Assembly: GCA_947625685.1 (NCBI GenBank)
Contig: CANQPK010000010.1
Coordinates: forward strand, 1 to 34,392
Source of the DNA: an uncultured Clostridia bacterium
Lineage (GTDB): Bacteria > Bacillota > Clostridia > TANB77 > CAG-508
Reading direction: 5' to 3'
Length of the DNA stretch: 34,392 nt
The notes beneath the pieces were generated by a model, which had not been told where the DNA came from, did no database searches, and saw nothing but the letters and a program-made list of their open reading frames with translations. A program made the position numbers and the translations under genes. Shown here piece after piece: positions 1 to 9,691 of the stretch (its first letter is position 1; each line of letters begins with the position of its first letter).

Positions 1-701
1 TTCAATAACAATAACAGCAAAAGCAACAGATGTAGATGCAGTAGACCAGAATAAACTAACATACAAAGTATATATAGATGCTGAAAAAACACCCAAAAAG
101 ACATTAGAGAATCAAGCACAAGGAAAAAATATAGATTTAGAAGTAACAGGATTATCTAATTATACAGATTATACATATCATGTAGAAGTAACAGACACAG
201 CTAATCACACAGCAACTAAAAGAAATAACAAAGCAAAAACACAATGTAGTGGAACAACAAAATCATGTAGTGATTACAAACCTTCTTCGAACTGTCTGGG
301 AGGAGACAAGGGTACTTTATGTCCGGGGGGTTACTATGAGAGTGTACCTTGTACCTATTGCAACGGAAGAGGAACATGGTATGAGTGGGAAAACTGCTAC
401 GCTTGTGGTCGGTTCTGGTATTAATAATATCGGTGAGGAATGCGCATACTGCGGCGGAGATGGAATTCTTGAGGAGAGAGGTCAAAAATTTAAAAGTTGT
501 ACTCATTGTTTCGGTGGTGGAAGTGATTTAGTTCCGCATTATTGCGACCATAGGAAAATAGGCGAACATTATTACGGTGGCTCGGACTGCGAACACGGCT
601 TCGACTCCCCTCATACGGTTCCAGCAGTGGCTTGTAGCCATGGATTTACAAGTGAGCACAAGTACTGTGATCACAATTATGATGGTGTAGCACATGATTA
701 A
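1..701 (+). CDS. C-terminal part of a secreted FN3-like protein with DnaJ-type CxxCxGxG repeats; one +1 CGG site
   Basis: The gene enters from the left edge, with codons starting at base 2. The first ~75 residues resemble a fibronectin-III/Ig-like surface domain (it contains VTGLSNYTDYTYHVEV). A cysteine- and glycine-rich section follows, with four CxxCxGxG units (CTYCNGRG, CYACGGSG, CAYCGGDG, CTHCFGGG), the zinc-binding pattern of the DnaJ central domain, and then a Cys/His-rich tail. Frame is lost at 410: after tgt-ggt an extra C makes an in-frame CGG. Skipping it completes the second repeat (CYACG-GSG) and the frame runs to TAA at 699-701. Bases ~240-690 are clearly more GC-rich than the neighbours, which suggests a different origin or strong codon constraint. 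The J domain is absent from the visible part, so this is not DnaJ itself. A role in metal or protein binding at the cell surface is inference. Confidence 0.7.
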
Positions 702-732
702 TATAGAATTAAACTAAAGAAGGGAGAGTCAA

Positions 733-1287
733 ATGAGAGATACGGAGAAAAAGGGAATAATAATATTAATAGTGGTTGGAATAGTTATAATAATTGCATT
801 AAATATTTTAGGTATAAATAATGAAAAAGAAACATTACTTGCTCAAGGTGAAGAAAATACACAAGGTAACAATGTTGAATTAAATACTTTAGCAAGTGAT
901 TCAAATAATATAAAAAATCCAGAAGAAAATAAAGATAATAACGAAAACACAATTAATAAAGAAAAAACAAATGAATTTATGATTAGTTCAGATGGAAAAG
1001 TATTAGATACGAAAACAATAGAAGGAATGGAAATAAGCGGAATAGATTTAAATTATAAAAATGGATTGACAGATATAGTAGGAAATGTAACAAATAAGAC
1101 TCAAGAAGAACAAGGAGGAATTATTCTAGATGTAGGGTTAATAGATGTGAATGGAAAAATAATTACAAAATTGCCAGCATATATACCAGTATTAAAACCA
1201 GGAGAAAGTGCAAAACTTAAAACAAGTGATATACAAGATTTAACTAAAGCAACCAAAATACAAATAACTAGGCAGTTATTGAATTAA
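733..1287 (+). CDS. Small membrane-anchored protein with FxLYD-like extracellular domain
   Basis: 184 residues. A short charged N-terminus precedes one hydrophobic helix (about residues 9-27, GIIILIVVGIVIIIAL), then an Asn/Glu-rich low-complexity linker (~35-75), then a beta-rich C-terminal domain from ~95. That domain has the FxLYD-type pattern: a DIVGNVTNKT segment, an internal DVNGKII turn, and a closing LKPGESAKL. There is no lipobox cysteine, so it is probably a single-pass anchor with an exported domain. The ribosome binding site aagaagggagag precedes the ATG. It starts 31 bases after the upstream surface gene, so co-transcription is likely. The FxLYD assignment rests on pattern, and the function is unknown. 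Confidence 0.7.
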   Translation: MRDTEKKGIIILIVVGIVIIIALNILGINNEKETLLAQGEENTQGNNVELNTLASDSNNIKNPEENKDNNENTINKEKTNEFMISSDGKVLDTKTIEGMEISGIDLNYKNGLTDIVGNVTNKTQEEQGGIILDVGLIDVNGKIITKLPAYIPVLKPGESAKLKTSDIQDLTKATKIQITRQLLN

Positions 1288-1316
1288 TAATTCGTGTTTT
1301 CCTTTCCAATATATAT

Positions 1317-1350
1317 AAATCAGTCAGAAGAAATAACTTCTGGCTGATTT
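1317..1350. terminator. Terminator hairpin between convergent genes
   Basis: A 14-bp stem with one mismatch (AAATCAGtCAGAAG pairing with CTTCTGgCTGATTT) and a six-base loop (aaataa) lies between the plus-strand membrane protein and the minus-strand pncB. The plus-strand side ends in TTTT, and the minus-strand side ends in a T/A-rich tail. It probably serves both genes. Confidence 0.7.
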
Positions 1351-1372
1351 TGCGTTAACTTTTAAACTATTA

Positions 1373-2803
1373 TTATCTCGTATTTAACATTTTTGTTTTT
1401 AAATCATATAAGTCCTTAGATAAATCTACATAGTATCTTTGAGGGTTATTTAATCTCTTAACTTCATCCCAAATTGTGCCTAATTCTTTTTTAGAATAAT
1501 CAGCTATTTCCTTTAAGGTAGGAGATGTATATATTAATTCTCCGTTTTCAAAAATCTTTTCTTGTAATTCCCTTACATAATAATTTGTTAAAGTTTTCTT
1601 TTTCCAAGTATTATGTTGGTCAAATATTTCATAGCTATCCTCTGGAATAGTTTCATCTTTTAGCATAATTACATCAGCTAATGCAAAATTTGTTTCTTTA
1701 GAATAAAATCTACATACCTTTTTAAAACTTGGGTTTGTAATCTTTTCTACATTTTCACTTATTTTAATTTTAGGTATAAGTTTTCCATTTTCTTCCAAAG
1801 CAACTAATTTATATACTCCTCCAAATACAGGATCACTTTTAGCAGTAATTAAATTTTCTCCAACTCCAAATGAATCAACAGCTGCATTTTGATTTATTAA
1901 TGAAGTAATAAGATATTCATCAAGTGAATTTGTAACGCAGATTTTGCAATCTTCATATCCTGCATCGTCTAGCATTTTTCTTACCTTTTTTGAAAGATAT
2001 GCTAAATCTCCACTATCAAGTCTAACAGCAACAGGTCTAATACCTTTTGGTTTTAAAACTTCATCAAATACTTTTATAGCATTAGGAAGGCCACTTTCTA
2101 ATGTGTTATATGTATCAATTAAGAAAGTACAGTTAGCAGGATATAACTCAGCATAAGTTTTAAATGCTTCATATTCATTATCAAAGCTTTGTATCCAGCT
2201 ATGCGCCATAGTACCAGATGCAGGGACGTCAAATTCTTTTGCAGTTAAAGTACAAGATGTTCCGTACAGCTCCTCCGAATTATTGCAGCTCTTGCTCCAT
2301 ATATTGCAGAGCTTACACCGTGTGCTCTTCTTGCACCAAATTCCATTACAGGTCTTCCGTTCAGCTGCTCTTACAATTCTTGAAGTTTTAGTTGCAATTA
2401 AACTTTCGTGATTTATAAAGTTAAGCATTGCAGTTTCAAGAAGTTGAGCCTCAACAATAGGGGCTCTCACAGTGATTAATGGCTCATTAGGAAATACAAC
2501 AGTTCCTTCTGGAATAGCCCAAATATCTCCTGAAAATTTAAAGTTCAATAAATAATTTAGGTATTCTTCTGAAAAAATATTTTGACTTCTTAGATATTCA
2601 ATATCTTCTTCGTCAAATTTTAAATTTTTCACATAGTCAATAATTCCTTCAAGTCCACAAACTATTGCATATCCACCTTTATCTGGAACTTTTCTAAAAA
2701 ATATATCGAAATATGCTATGTCATTTCTATTTTTTTCAAAATATCCATTTGACATTGTAAATTCATAAAAATCTGATAATAGTTCTAATTTTTCTTGCTT
2801 CAT
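1373..2803 (-). CDS. pncB: Nicotinate phosphoribosyltransferase with three +1 CGG sites
   Basis: This enzyme converts nicotinate and PRPP to nicotinate mononucleotide in NAD salvage. Corrected length is 475 residues, typical of the family. Extra bases (sense C, so G on the plus strand) are at 2359, 2277 and 2264, before Gly149, Gly176 and Gly180. Because there are three, the uncorrected frame also stays open, but it turns residues 149-179 into a nonsense Cys/Ser/Lys-rich stretch. Skipping each C restores RPVMEFGARRAHG and AIIGGAVGTSCT, family-conserved segments around the active site, and leads into PASGTMAHSWIQSF. The RBS aaaggatg precedes the ATG. It lies 32 bases downstream of nadE on the same strand, so the two form an NAD operon. 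The function is secure. The decoding is inferred. Confidence 0.93.
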   Translation of the reverse strand: MKQEKLELLSDFYEFTMSNGYFEKNRNDIAYFDIFFRKVPDKGGYAIVCGLEGIIDYVKNLKFDEEDIEYLRSQNIFSEEYLNYLLNFKFSGDIWAIPEGTVVFPNEPLITVRAPIVEAQLLETAMLNFINHESLIATKTSRIVRAAERKTCNGIWCKKSTRCKLCNIWSKSCNNSEELYGTSCTLTAKEFDVPASGTMAHSWIQSFDNEYEAFKTYAELYPANCTFLIDTYNTLESGLPNAIKVFDEVLKPKGIRPVAVRLDSGDLAYLSKKVRKMLDDAGYEDCKICVTNSLDEYLITSLINQNAAVDSFGVGENLITAKSDPVFGGVYKLVALEENGKLIPKIKISENVEKITNPSFKKVCRFYSKETNFALADVIMLKDETIPEDSYEIFDQHNTWKKKTLTNYYVRELQEKIFENGELIYTSPTLKEIADYSKKELGTIWDEVKRLNNPQRYYVDLSKDLYDLKTKMLNTR

Positions 2804-2835
2804 ATTTTTTCATCCTTTCAATTTTATGTGAAATT

Positions 2836-3615
2836 TTAATACTTCAATAAAAAATTATCTCTTTCAAAAGTATAGGTAGGAATTTTCTCTCTTTTATGTT
2901 TTGAAGCTTTATACATTTTTAAGATTTTTTCTTTTGCTAGACTTTCAGTATCTCCAGTTTCAATCATCTCAGCAATTTGTGAATATTTTACTCCCATTTT
3001 TTCTTCATCAGTTTGTTCACCTAGGCCGATCATTTGGAGCTTTATCAAGTATTTTTGAGGGAACGCCTAGCATTCTTCCTATTTCTAACACTTCTGAAAC
3101 TGTAAAATTGCCAATAGGGTTAAAATCATAACTGCTATCGCCCCATTTTGTAGTATATCCGAACCATTGCTTCACAAAGATTTCCAGTACCTATAACTAA
3201 ATATCCAAGTGTTTGAGCTATCCCATAAAGAGTAGTCATTCTTAATCTTGGTTTAATGTTAATTGAAGATTCTCTTGTTATAGAAGAAACATTAATTTCT
3301 TGCAAAGTGCTATTAAGCTCATTTTCTAGTTCTTTATAAGTATTTGTTAAATCTACCTTTATAAATCTAACACCAAAAGTATCTGCAACTAACATTGCAT
3401 CTTCAAAATCAGCATTTATTGAATTACAAGGCATAGATACAGCTAGAACTTTATCTTTTCCAAGAGCTTTTACAGCCATAGCTATAACACAAGCAGAATC
3501 TTTTCCACCACTATTTCCGAACTACAACACCTTTTGCATTTGATTTTTCTACATAATCTCTTATCCAATCTATTGCATTTTGAGCTTGTTTTTCTAATAT
3601 ATTTCTATCTAACAT
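2836..3615 (-). CDS. nadE: NH3-dependent NAD synthetase with three +1 CGG sites
   Basis: This enzyme makes NAD from nicotinate adenine dinucleotide, ATP and ammonia. The corrected protein is 258 residues with no glutaminase domain, the usual size of the ammonia-dependent form. Extra bases are at plus positions 3519, 3161 and 3028, before Gly33 (gtt-C-gga), Gly152 (gtt-C-gga) and Gly196 (gat-C-ggc). Skipping them gives the ATP pyrophosphatase P-loop VVGNSGGKDS, the signature GTGNLCEAMVGYTTKWGD, and APNDGLGEQTDEEKMG. In each case the glycine is a family position and the frame dies soon after if no shift occurs. The third site uses GGC, so the rule is not limited to GGA. The RBS agaaagga precedes the ATG at 3613-3615. 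It is the first gene of the nadE-pncB operon, divergent from miaB. Confidence 0.93.
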
Positions 3616-3637
3616 AAAATCATTCCTTTCTCGATAT

Positions 3638-3666
3638 ATATTAGCACAAAATTATGTATTTCGCAA
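3638..3666 (-). promoter_or_regulatory. Putative nadE-pncB promoter
   Basis: On the minus strand there is TTGCGA, 17 bases, then TAATAT, ending about 22 bases before the nadE start codon. The -35 box has two mismatches to consensus, so support is moderate. Confidence 0.45.
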
Positions 3667-3684
3667 TATCACCTTTTTGGAGTA

Positions 3685-3713
3685 TTGAAAAATATGTCAC
3701 TTTATGATAGAAT
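3685..3713 (+). promoter_or_regulatory. Putative miaB-mutS promoter
   Basis: TTGAAA, a 17-base spacer and TAGAAT lie 25 bases upstream of the miaB start codon, in the divergent intergenic region shared with nadE. Confidence 0.6.
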
Positions 3714-3738
3714 ACGACACTAGAAAGGAAACATAAAA

Positions 3739-5113
3739 ATGGAAATACTAGATTTTGACAAAGAAAATGAATATATAGATAAAGTAAATGCTATGAATAA
3801 AAATAAAGGCTTAAAATACCATATTTTTACAATGGGATGCATGTTAAATGAAAATGACTCAGAAAAATTATGTGGTATGATCGAAAAAATGGGATATGAA
3901 AAAGTAGATGACTCTAAACAAGCAGGTTTAATAGTATTTAATACTTGCTGTGTAAGAGAAAATGCAGAGGAAAAACTTTTTGGAAAATTAGGCGAGCTTA
4001 AAAATTATAAAAGCGAAACTGGAGCAATAATTGCTATCGGTGGTTGTATGATGCAAGAAAAGCATATCTTAGACAAACTACACAAAAGCTATCCTTTTGC
4101 TGATATAATATTTGGAACACATACAATAAATAGATTCCCTAATGATTTATACAATGTTCTTTTAAGTACAAAAAAGATTACTGATATTGAATATATAGAT
4201 GGGGATATTTATGAAAAAATGCCAATAAAGAGAGAAGATAAGTTTAGAGCATCAGTTACTATAATGTATGGATGTAATAATTTTTGCACTTATTGTATAG
4301 TCCCTTATGTAAGAGGCAGAGAGAGAAGCAGAAGACCAGAAGATATATTAAAAGAAGTACAAAACCTTGCAAATGAAGGATACAAAGAAATAACTCTACT
4401 AGGGCAAAATGTAAATTCTTATGATGGAGGAAATGGATATAAATTTGCTAATTTGCTAAATGATATAGATAAAATAGAGGGAATAGAAAGAATAAGGTTT
4501 ATATCTCCACATCCGAAAGATTTTACAGATGATGTAATAGAATCAATAAAGAATAGTAATAAAATATCTAAGATATTACACCTTCCAATTCAATCAGGAA
4601 GTACAGAAGTTTTAAAGAAAATGAATAGAAAATATACTAAAGAACAATATTTAGATTTAGTAGAAAACATAAAAAATCAAATACCAAATGTGCTATTCTC
4701 AACAGATATTATTGTAGGATTCCCAGGAGAAACTGAAGAAGATTTTGAAGATACTTTAGATGTAGTAAGAAAAGTAAATTTTGAACAAGTATTTATGTTT
4801 ATATATTCGAGGAGAATTCGGAACTCCTGCAGATAAAATGGAAAATCAAGTCCCAGAAGATATAAAACATGAAAGATTCGACAGACTAAAAGAGCTTGTA
4901 GAAAGTCAAATAGAAGAAAATAACAAAAAATACATAGGAAAAATAGAAAAAGTCTTAGTAGAAGGTAATAGTAAAAATGATGAAACAATGCTTACAGGTA
5001 GAACAGATTCAAATAAAGTAGTAGTTTTCGAAGGAGATAGAAAACTAATTGGAACTATGCAAGAAATAAAAATTACTTCAGAACATATTTGGTATTTAAA
5101 AGGAGAACTTTAA
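3739..5113 (+). CDS. miaB: tRNA-2-methylthio-N6-dimethylallyladenosine synthase with one +1 CGG site
   Basis: Radical-SAM methylthiotransferase acting on i6A37 of tRNA. Corrected length is 457 residues. The N-terminal UPF0004 domain has the auxiliary-cluster cysteines ([27 protein letters not shown]). The radical SAM motif is Cys179-x3-Cys183-x2-Cys186 ([10 protein letters not shown]), followed by [12 protein letters not shown]-terminal TRAM domain covers about 385-457. An extra C at 4819 (att-C-gga, Gly361) breaks the frame in the segment RR-I-GTPADKM just before the TRAM domain. Without a shift the protein ends within a few residues and lacks TRAM. The RBS is agaaagga. mutS starts 19 bases downstream, the usual miaB-mutS order in Clostridia and Bacilli. 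Confidence 0.93.
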
Positions 5114-5132
5114 AGAAAAGGGGACAAATGAG

Positions 5133-7756
5133 ATGAAGGAAAATCAAGAATTTTCACCTATGATGAGGCATTATTTAGATACGAAGGAGCAATATAAAGA
5201 CTGTATATTGTTCTATAGATTAGGCGATTTTTATGAAATGTTTTTTGATGATGCACAGACGGCTTCAAGAGAACTTGAACTAACATTAACTGGTAAAGAC
5301 TGCGGACAAGAAGAAAGAGCCCCAATGTGCCGGAGTCCCTTTTCACGCAGCAAATGTATATATAGCAAAGTTAATTGAAAAGGGATATAAAGTTGCAATT
5401 TGTGAACAATTAGAAGACCCAAAGCAAGCTAAAGGAATTGTAAAAAGGGATGTAATAAGAGTTGTAACACCAGGAACTTTAGTAGAAGATAATTTGCTAG
5501 ATGACAAGAAGAATAATTATATAATGTCTATATATAAACAAGGAATATTTTTCGGAGTAGCTGTTTGCGATATATCAACAGGAGATTTTTTAGCAACTGA
5601 TATAAAAGGAACAAATAACTTTGCAAAACTTTTAGATGAGATTGCAAGATATTATCCTGCTGAAATCGTTGCATCTGAAATGATGTATATGTCTCAAGAA
5701 GAAATTAGCAAAATAAGAGAAAGAATAGGATGCTATATTTCAAATTTAGAGGATGATAAATTTAGTCCTGATGTAGAAAAATTAGAAGAGAGATATAAAA
5801 TAACTGATGATAAAGATAATATAATAGATAATTTAAAAGAAAGAAATTTTGCAATTTCTGCTATAAATGGCCTATTAGAGTATATAAAACAAACTCAAAA
5901 AATTGAAATGGAACACATAAATGCTATAAAAATATATAATACAACAAAATATATGTCATTAGATATATCTGCAAGAAGAAATCTAGAATTGCTAGAAAGA
6001 ATGAGGGATAAGGGAAAAAGAGGTACACTTCTTTGGGTTTTAGATAAAACTTCTACATCAATGGGTGGAAGATTAATAAGAAGATGGATAAGTGATCCTT
6101 TAATAGATGTAAATGAAATTAATGAAAGATTGGATGCAGTAAAAGAACTAAAAACTAATATGATGCTTAGAGGAGATATAATAAGCTCTTTGAAAAAAAT
6201 ATTTGACATAGAAAGAATATCTGGAAAAATTGCTTATGGAAATGCAAATGCAAGAGATATGCTTTCGTTAAAAGCATCTGTACAAAAACTTCCAGAACTA
6301 AAAAATATTCTTTCAAATACACAAACTAAAATGTTAAAAGATATATATGACAATTTAGATGAATTAAAAGATATATATGAATTAATTGAAAAATCAATTA
6401 TAGAAGAGCCTGGAATAACTATAACTGAAGGAAATATCATAAAAAAAGGATATAATGAAGAAGTAGATAAATTAAAAGAAGCATCTACAAATGGAAAAGT
6501 ATGGCTTGTAGAGCTTGAAGCAAAAGAAAAAGAACAAACTGGAATAAAGAATTTAAAAGTAGGCTTTAATAAAGTATTTGGATATTACATAGAAGTTACA
6601 AAATCTAATTTAAGTTTGGTACCAGATAGATTTATAAGAAAACAGACTTTGACAAATGGAGAAAGATATATAACAGAAGAACTTAAAAAATTAGAAGATA
6701 CTATACTTGGATCTGAAGAAAAGTTAGTTGCTTTAGAATACAAATTATTCTTAGAGATTAGAGAAAAAATCTCTAAAGAAATTCCAAGGATACAAAAAGC
6801 TGCAGAGATAGTTGCAATGCTTGATGTACTTTGCTCATTTGCAGAAGTTGCAGAAGATATGAATTATTGTATGCCTATAATAGACAATAGTGGAGAAATA
6901 AAAATAGAAGAAGGAAGGCATCCTGTTATAGAAAAAATGATGACAAGTCGGAAGCTTTGTTCCAAATGATACATATATGAACAAAGATACAGATAGATTA
7001 GGAATAATTACAGGACCTAATATGGCAGGAAAGTCTACATATATGAGACAAGTTGCATTAATAACACTAATGGCTCAAATAGGATGCTTTGTACCAGCAA
7101 AATATGCAAAAATTGGAGTTGTAGATAAGATTTTTACAAGAGTTGGAGCATCTGACGATTTGAGTATGGGACAAAGTACATTTATGGTAGAAATGATGGA
7201 AGTTGCAAGTATTTTAAAAGAAGCAACATCAAATAGTTTGATTGTGTTAGACGAAATAGGAAGGGGAACTTCAACTTATGATGGACTTTCTATTGCTTGG
7301 GCTGTTGCAACATATATAGCTGATAAAGAAAAATGTGGAGCAAAGACTCTTTTTGCAACGCATTACCACGAACTTACAAAACTAGAAGATAAAATTGATG
7401 GAGTAAAAAATTATTCAATTGCTGTTAAAGAAAAAGGAGAAGATATTATTTTCCTAAGAAAAATAGTAAATGGAGGAACAGACGAAAGTTATGGTATACA
7501 TGTTGCAAAGCTTGCAGGTGTGCCACAAGATGTGCTAAAAAATGCAAAAGAAATTTTGAAAAGCCTTGAAAGAAAGAGTATACTTGGCGAAAAGAATATG
7601 GAAAAGGTAAAACAAAAAGAACAAGTAGGACAACTTAGTATGTATAATTATAAACTTGCAGAAATAGCTCACGAACTAGATAAGATTAATGTTAATGAGC
7701 TTACTCCAATTGATGCAATGAACATATTAGTTAAATTAAAAGATGCCGCTTCGTAG
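5133..7756 (+). CDS. mutS: DNA mismatch repair protein MutS with two +1 CGG sites
   Basis: Mismatch-recognition ATPase, corrected length 873 residues. The Phe-x-Glu mismatch-reading motif is visible in [10 protein letters not shown]. An extra C at 5331 (tgc-C-gga, Gly67) interrupts the conserved APMCGVPFHA. A second at 6949 (agt-C-gga, Gly606) lies before the ABC ATPase domain. After it come Walker A ([10 protein letters not shown], Lys633), Walker B with signature ([14 protein letters not shown]) and the ATHYHEL switch. Without shifting the protein would stop early, and the second break would remove the whole ATPase domain. mutL, a frequent neighbour in this order, does not follow. Surface-protein genes come next instead. 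Confidence 0.94.
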
Positions 7757-7790
7757 GGCTTATCTAATAAAATGTTACAAAATTATTAAA

Positions 7791-7845
7791 TTTATATTAC
7801 AAATTAGTTATTTTTGTTGACCAAAGTGAAAATATGATATAAAAT
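7791..7845 (+). promoter_or_regulatory. Surface-gene promoter with shared upstream box (copy 1)
   Basis: TTGACC (7817-7822), 17 bases, then TAAAAT (7840-7845). The box TATATTACAAATTA begins exactly 24 bases before the -35. Very similar boxes stand at the same distance upstream of two other promoters in this window (-35 at 9718 and 34085), which suggests a common regulator. Confidence 0.65.
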
Positions 7846-7863
7846 AAATTTGGAGGCAAGCAA

Positions 7864-7956
7864 ATGATAGCAAACGCTAGAGGTTCTATGCGTACACACA
7901 CAATATATATAAAAGAAAAAGGTAATATAAGAACACACAGGACTTATACTTTTTAA
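7864..7956 (+). CDS. Putative 30-residue leader peptide overlapping a terminator
   Basis: A short ORF with a strong ribosome binding site (tggagg, 7 bases before ATG) begins just after the promoter. It is rich in Thr, His, Arg and Lys (contains MRTHTIYIKEK and NIRTHRTY). Its last ~8 codons run into the terminator hairpin, the layout of a leader peptide controlling attenuation. A homologous ORF with the same frame relationship is at 34172-34315. It could instead be an untranslated conserved RNA, since the DNA similarity alone would also preserve the frame. No known peptide family was recognised. Confidence 0.45.
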   Translation: MIANARGSMRTHTIYIKEKGNIRTHRTYTF

Positions 7957-7982
7957 AGTAGGAAGTTTGTGTGTTTTTTTAT
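7932..7982 (+). terminator. Intrinsic terminator / attenuator in the leader of the SGNH surface gene
   Basis: Imperfect long stem. AACACAC (7932-7938) pairs with GTGTGTT (7969-7975), with internal pairs ACTT/AAGT and TACTT/AAAGT, followed by a run of T (7974-7980). It overlaps the end of the leader ORF and lies 46 bases before the surface gene. Confidence 0.65.
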
Positions 7983-8027
7983 ATAAAAATTACAATAAAT
8001 AAAGTATAAAGGAGAGAATAAAAACTT

Positions 8028-8186
8028 ATGAAGAAAAACGAAGGTATCACATTAATTGCACTTATTATCACAATAATAATATTAATCATATTAACAGCAA
8101 TAACAATAAGTAATGTAACGAATTCAAATCTATTTGGACTCGCAAAAGGAGCAACAGAGAATTATATACAAGCAGGAAAAGAAGAA
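8028..8186 (+). repeat. Pseudopilin N-terminal module, copy A
   Basis: The first ~50 codons are nearly identical in protein, and closely similar in DNA, to 9800-9958. The shared region covers the hydrophobic helix and the segment NSNLFGLAKGA-ENYIQAGKEE. Unrelated domains follow in each gene, so the module looks as if it is duplicated or shuffled as a unit. Confidence 0.85.
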
Positions 8187-9465
8187 CAGGAAGCATTAGA
8201 CAAAATAATGGGATATTTAAAAAATGGAAAACAAGAAGATGACGACGACGATGATGAGCCTGCACCTGAAAAAAAACCAACTGAAGTAACAAAACTTCCA
8301 TTAACAGACGTATATTCGTCTGGAATGCTTAATTCACTGAAAAAATATACAGTAGCACATGATGATATAGTTGATTCAGTATTTACATCGTATGATTCTC
8401 AATTAATAAATGTAGTTAATCAATGTATAGTCGGTCATAATTCATGGAAACTACATCGTGACGATCTTGATCATAATGCTGCTAATAATTATAATATGTT
8501 ATATTCGATTGAATTTACAACTAATGCAAAGGAATTCATATTTGCAGCAATAGGAAGCCTTAGAGTATCTGTGGATGAAAATGATGGAAAAGGCTATCAA
8601 TATACTAGCGAAGAAGGAGAACTAGACATAGAAGCCGACCAAAGTTATTTGGATCAATGGGCTGATGGGTATACTATGGAAAAATTTAGGTTTATCAAAG
8701 TTTCTTTTGAGGATTCAAAAGAAAGAAATATAAAAATTGAGTTAATGGGTGCTTTTTCAAATTTATACACGGATGCACAATATGAAGTAAAAAAGATAGA
8801 AAAAGCAAAACCAAAAACAATGATGTTTGTTGGAGATAGTTGGACAACAGGTCATTCGACTGGAGGTAATTCATTGCCATATAGAAGTTATCCAACAATT
8901 ATAGCTAATAATCTTGGAATGACTGCAATCAATTTAGGAGTCGGAGGATCAGGATATACGGATATGACAGGTGGTATAGTGACAAATTACAAAGAAAGAA
9001 TGCAATATTCGAAAGACGCTTGTCATATTGAACCAAATTATGTATTTATATGTGGCGGTGGAAATGATGTAACAGATGTAAAATGGGCTGGTGCAGGAAC
9101 AAAGACTTTAGATCAAGTTGCAACTGCAGCAGAAGATTGTTGGAAATATGCAAAAGAAGCATATCCAAGTGCAAAAGTAATAGTGTTAGGCTTAGAATAT
9201 GCTATAGGAGGAGCAAGATATGAGGCTTCTAATGAATTAAAACAATTAAATGAAACGCTAAAAGGAAAAGCTAAAAATAATCAGATTCCATATATAGATT
9301 TTGTAAATGGAAAGGCATTTGATGAAAATGGAAATGAAGTTACGCGGGATTGAGAGTTTTACACCAGTTAGTAGTGACTTATCAGATGAAGTTCATTTAA
9401 CTTATGATGGATATAAAAAGATGGCAAATAAATTAACACCTGTAATAGAAAAATTAATTCAATAA
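8028..9465 (+). CDS. Pseudopilin-anchored SGNH/GDSL hydrolase with one +1 CGG site
   Basis: The predicted protein is 478 residues. The N-terminus has a type IV pilin-like segment (GITLIALIIT, hydrophobic to about residue 30), with alanine where classical pilins have Glu5. A linker with an acidic run (~residues 66-75) follows. The C-terminal half is an SGNH hydrolase: VGDSW (Ser271), INLGVGGSG, and CGGGND. The frame breaks at 9345 (acg-C-ggg, Gly440). In the unshifted frame it stops two codons later and has no catalytic His. Skipping the C reads on for 39 residues to give SDEVHLTYDGY, with Asp453 and His456 of the block V D-x-x-H motif. This is therefore a functional argument for the shift, and it uses GGG. 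It probably acts on acylated or acetylated surface glycans. The substrate is unknown. Confidence 0.85.
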
Positions 9466-9497
9466 AAATAGTATAGTATATTATACTTATTGATTAT

Positions 9498-9523
9498 CTC
9501 GAGGGTAGAAAATTACCCTCGAG
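9498..9523 (+). terminator. Perfect 10-bp inverted repeat, probable terminator of the SGNH gene
   Basis: CTCGAGGGTA and TACCCTCGAG are separated by six bases, 32 bases after the stop codon. The tail is AT-rich but only weakly T-rich, so it could also be a protein-binding palindrome. Confidence 0.55.
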
Positions 9524-9691
9524 AATTATCTTTATTGAAGAAATTGGTATATTTCCAATGCATTTAAGTTGCAATATAAATTCCTCCTGTAATTTTTATA
9601 GTATTTAATTTGTAAATAATGTAAAAAATATTATTAAAATATAAAACTATTATACAACAAAAATGAAAGAAAATCACATAGTTATTATAAA

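Noticed and set aside
249..701. ATG-started 150-residue ORF as an independent gene
   Set aside because: Its first part is a shadow of the upstream frame. The real protein enters from base 2 and joins this frame at 411.
8086..8301. Long antisense ORFs opposite AT-rich genes (for example here and at 10575-10844)
   Set aside because: Leu/Ile/Tyr/His-rich shadows of real genes with no RBS or family resemblance.
9493..9584. Minus-strand 27-codon ORF with aggagg before a TTG start, running through the hairpin at 9498
   Set aside because: The RBS is good but the start is TTG, the promoter is poor (19-base spacer), the ORF crosses a terminator-like palindrome, and no homologue is visible.
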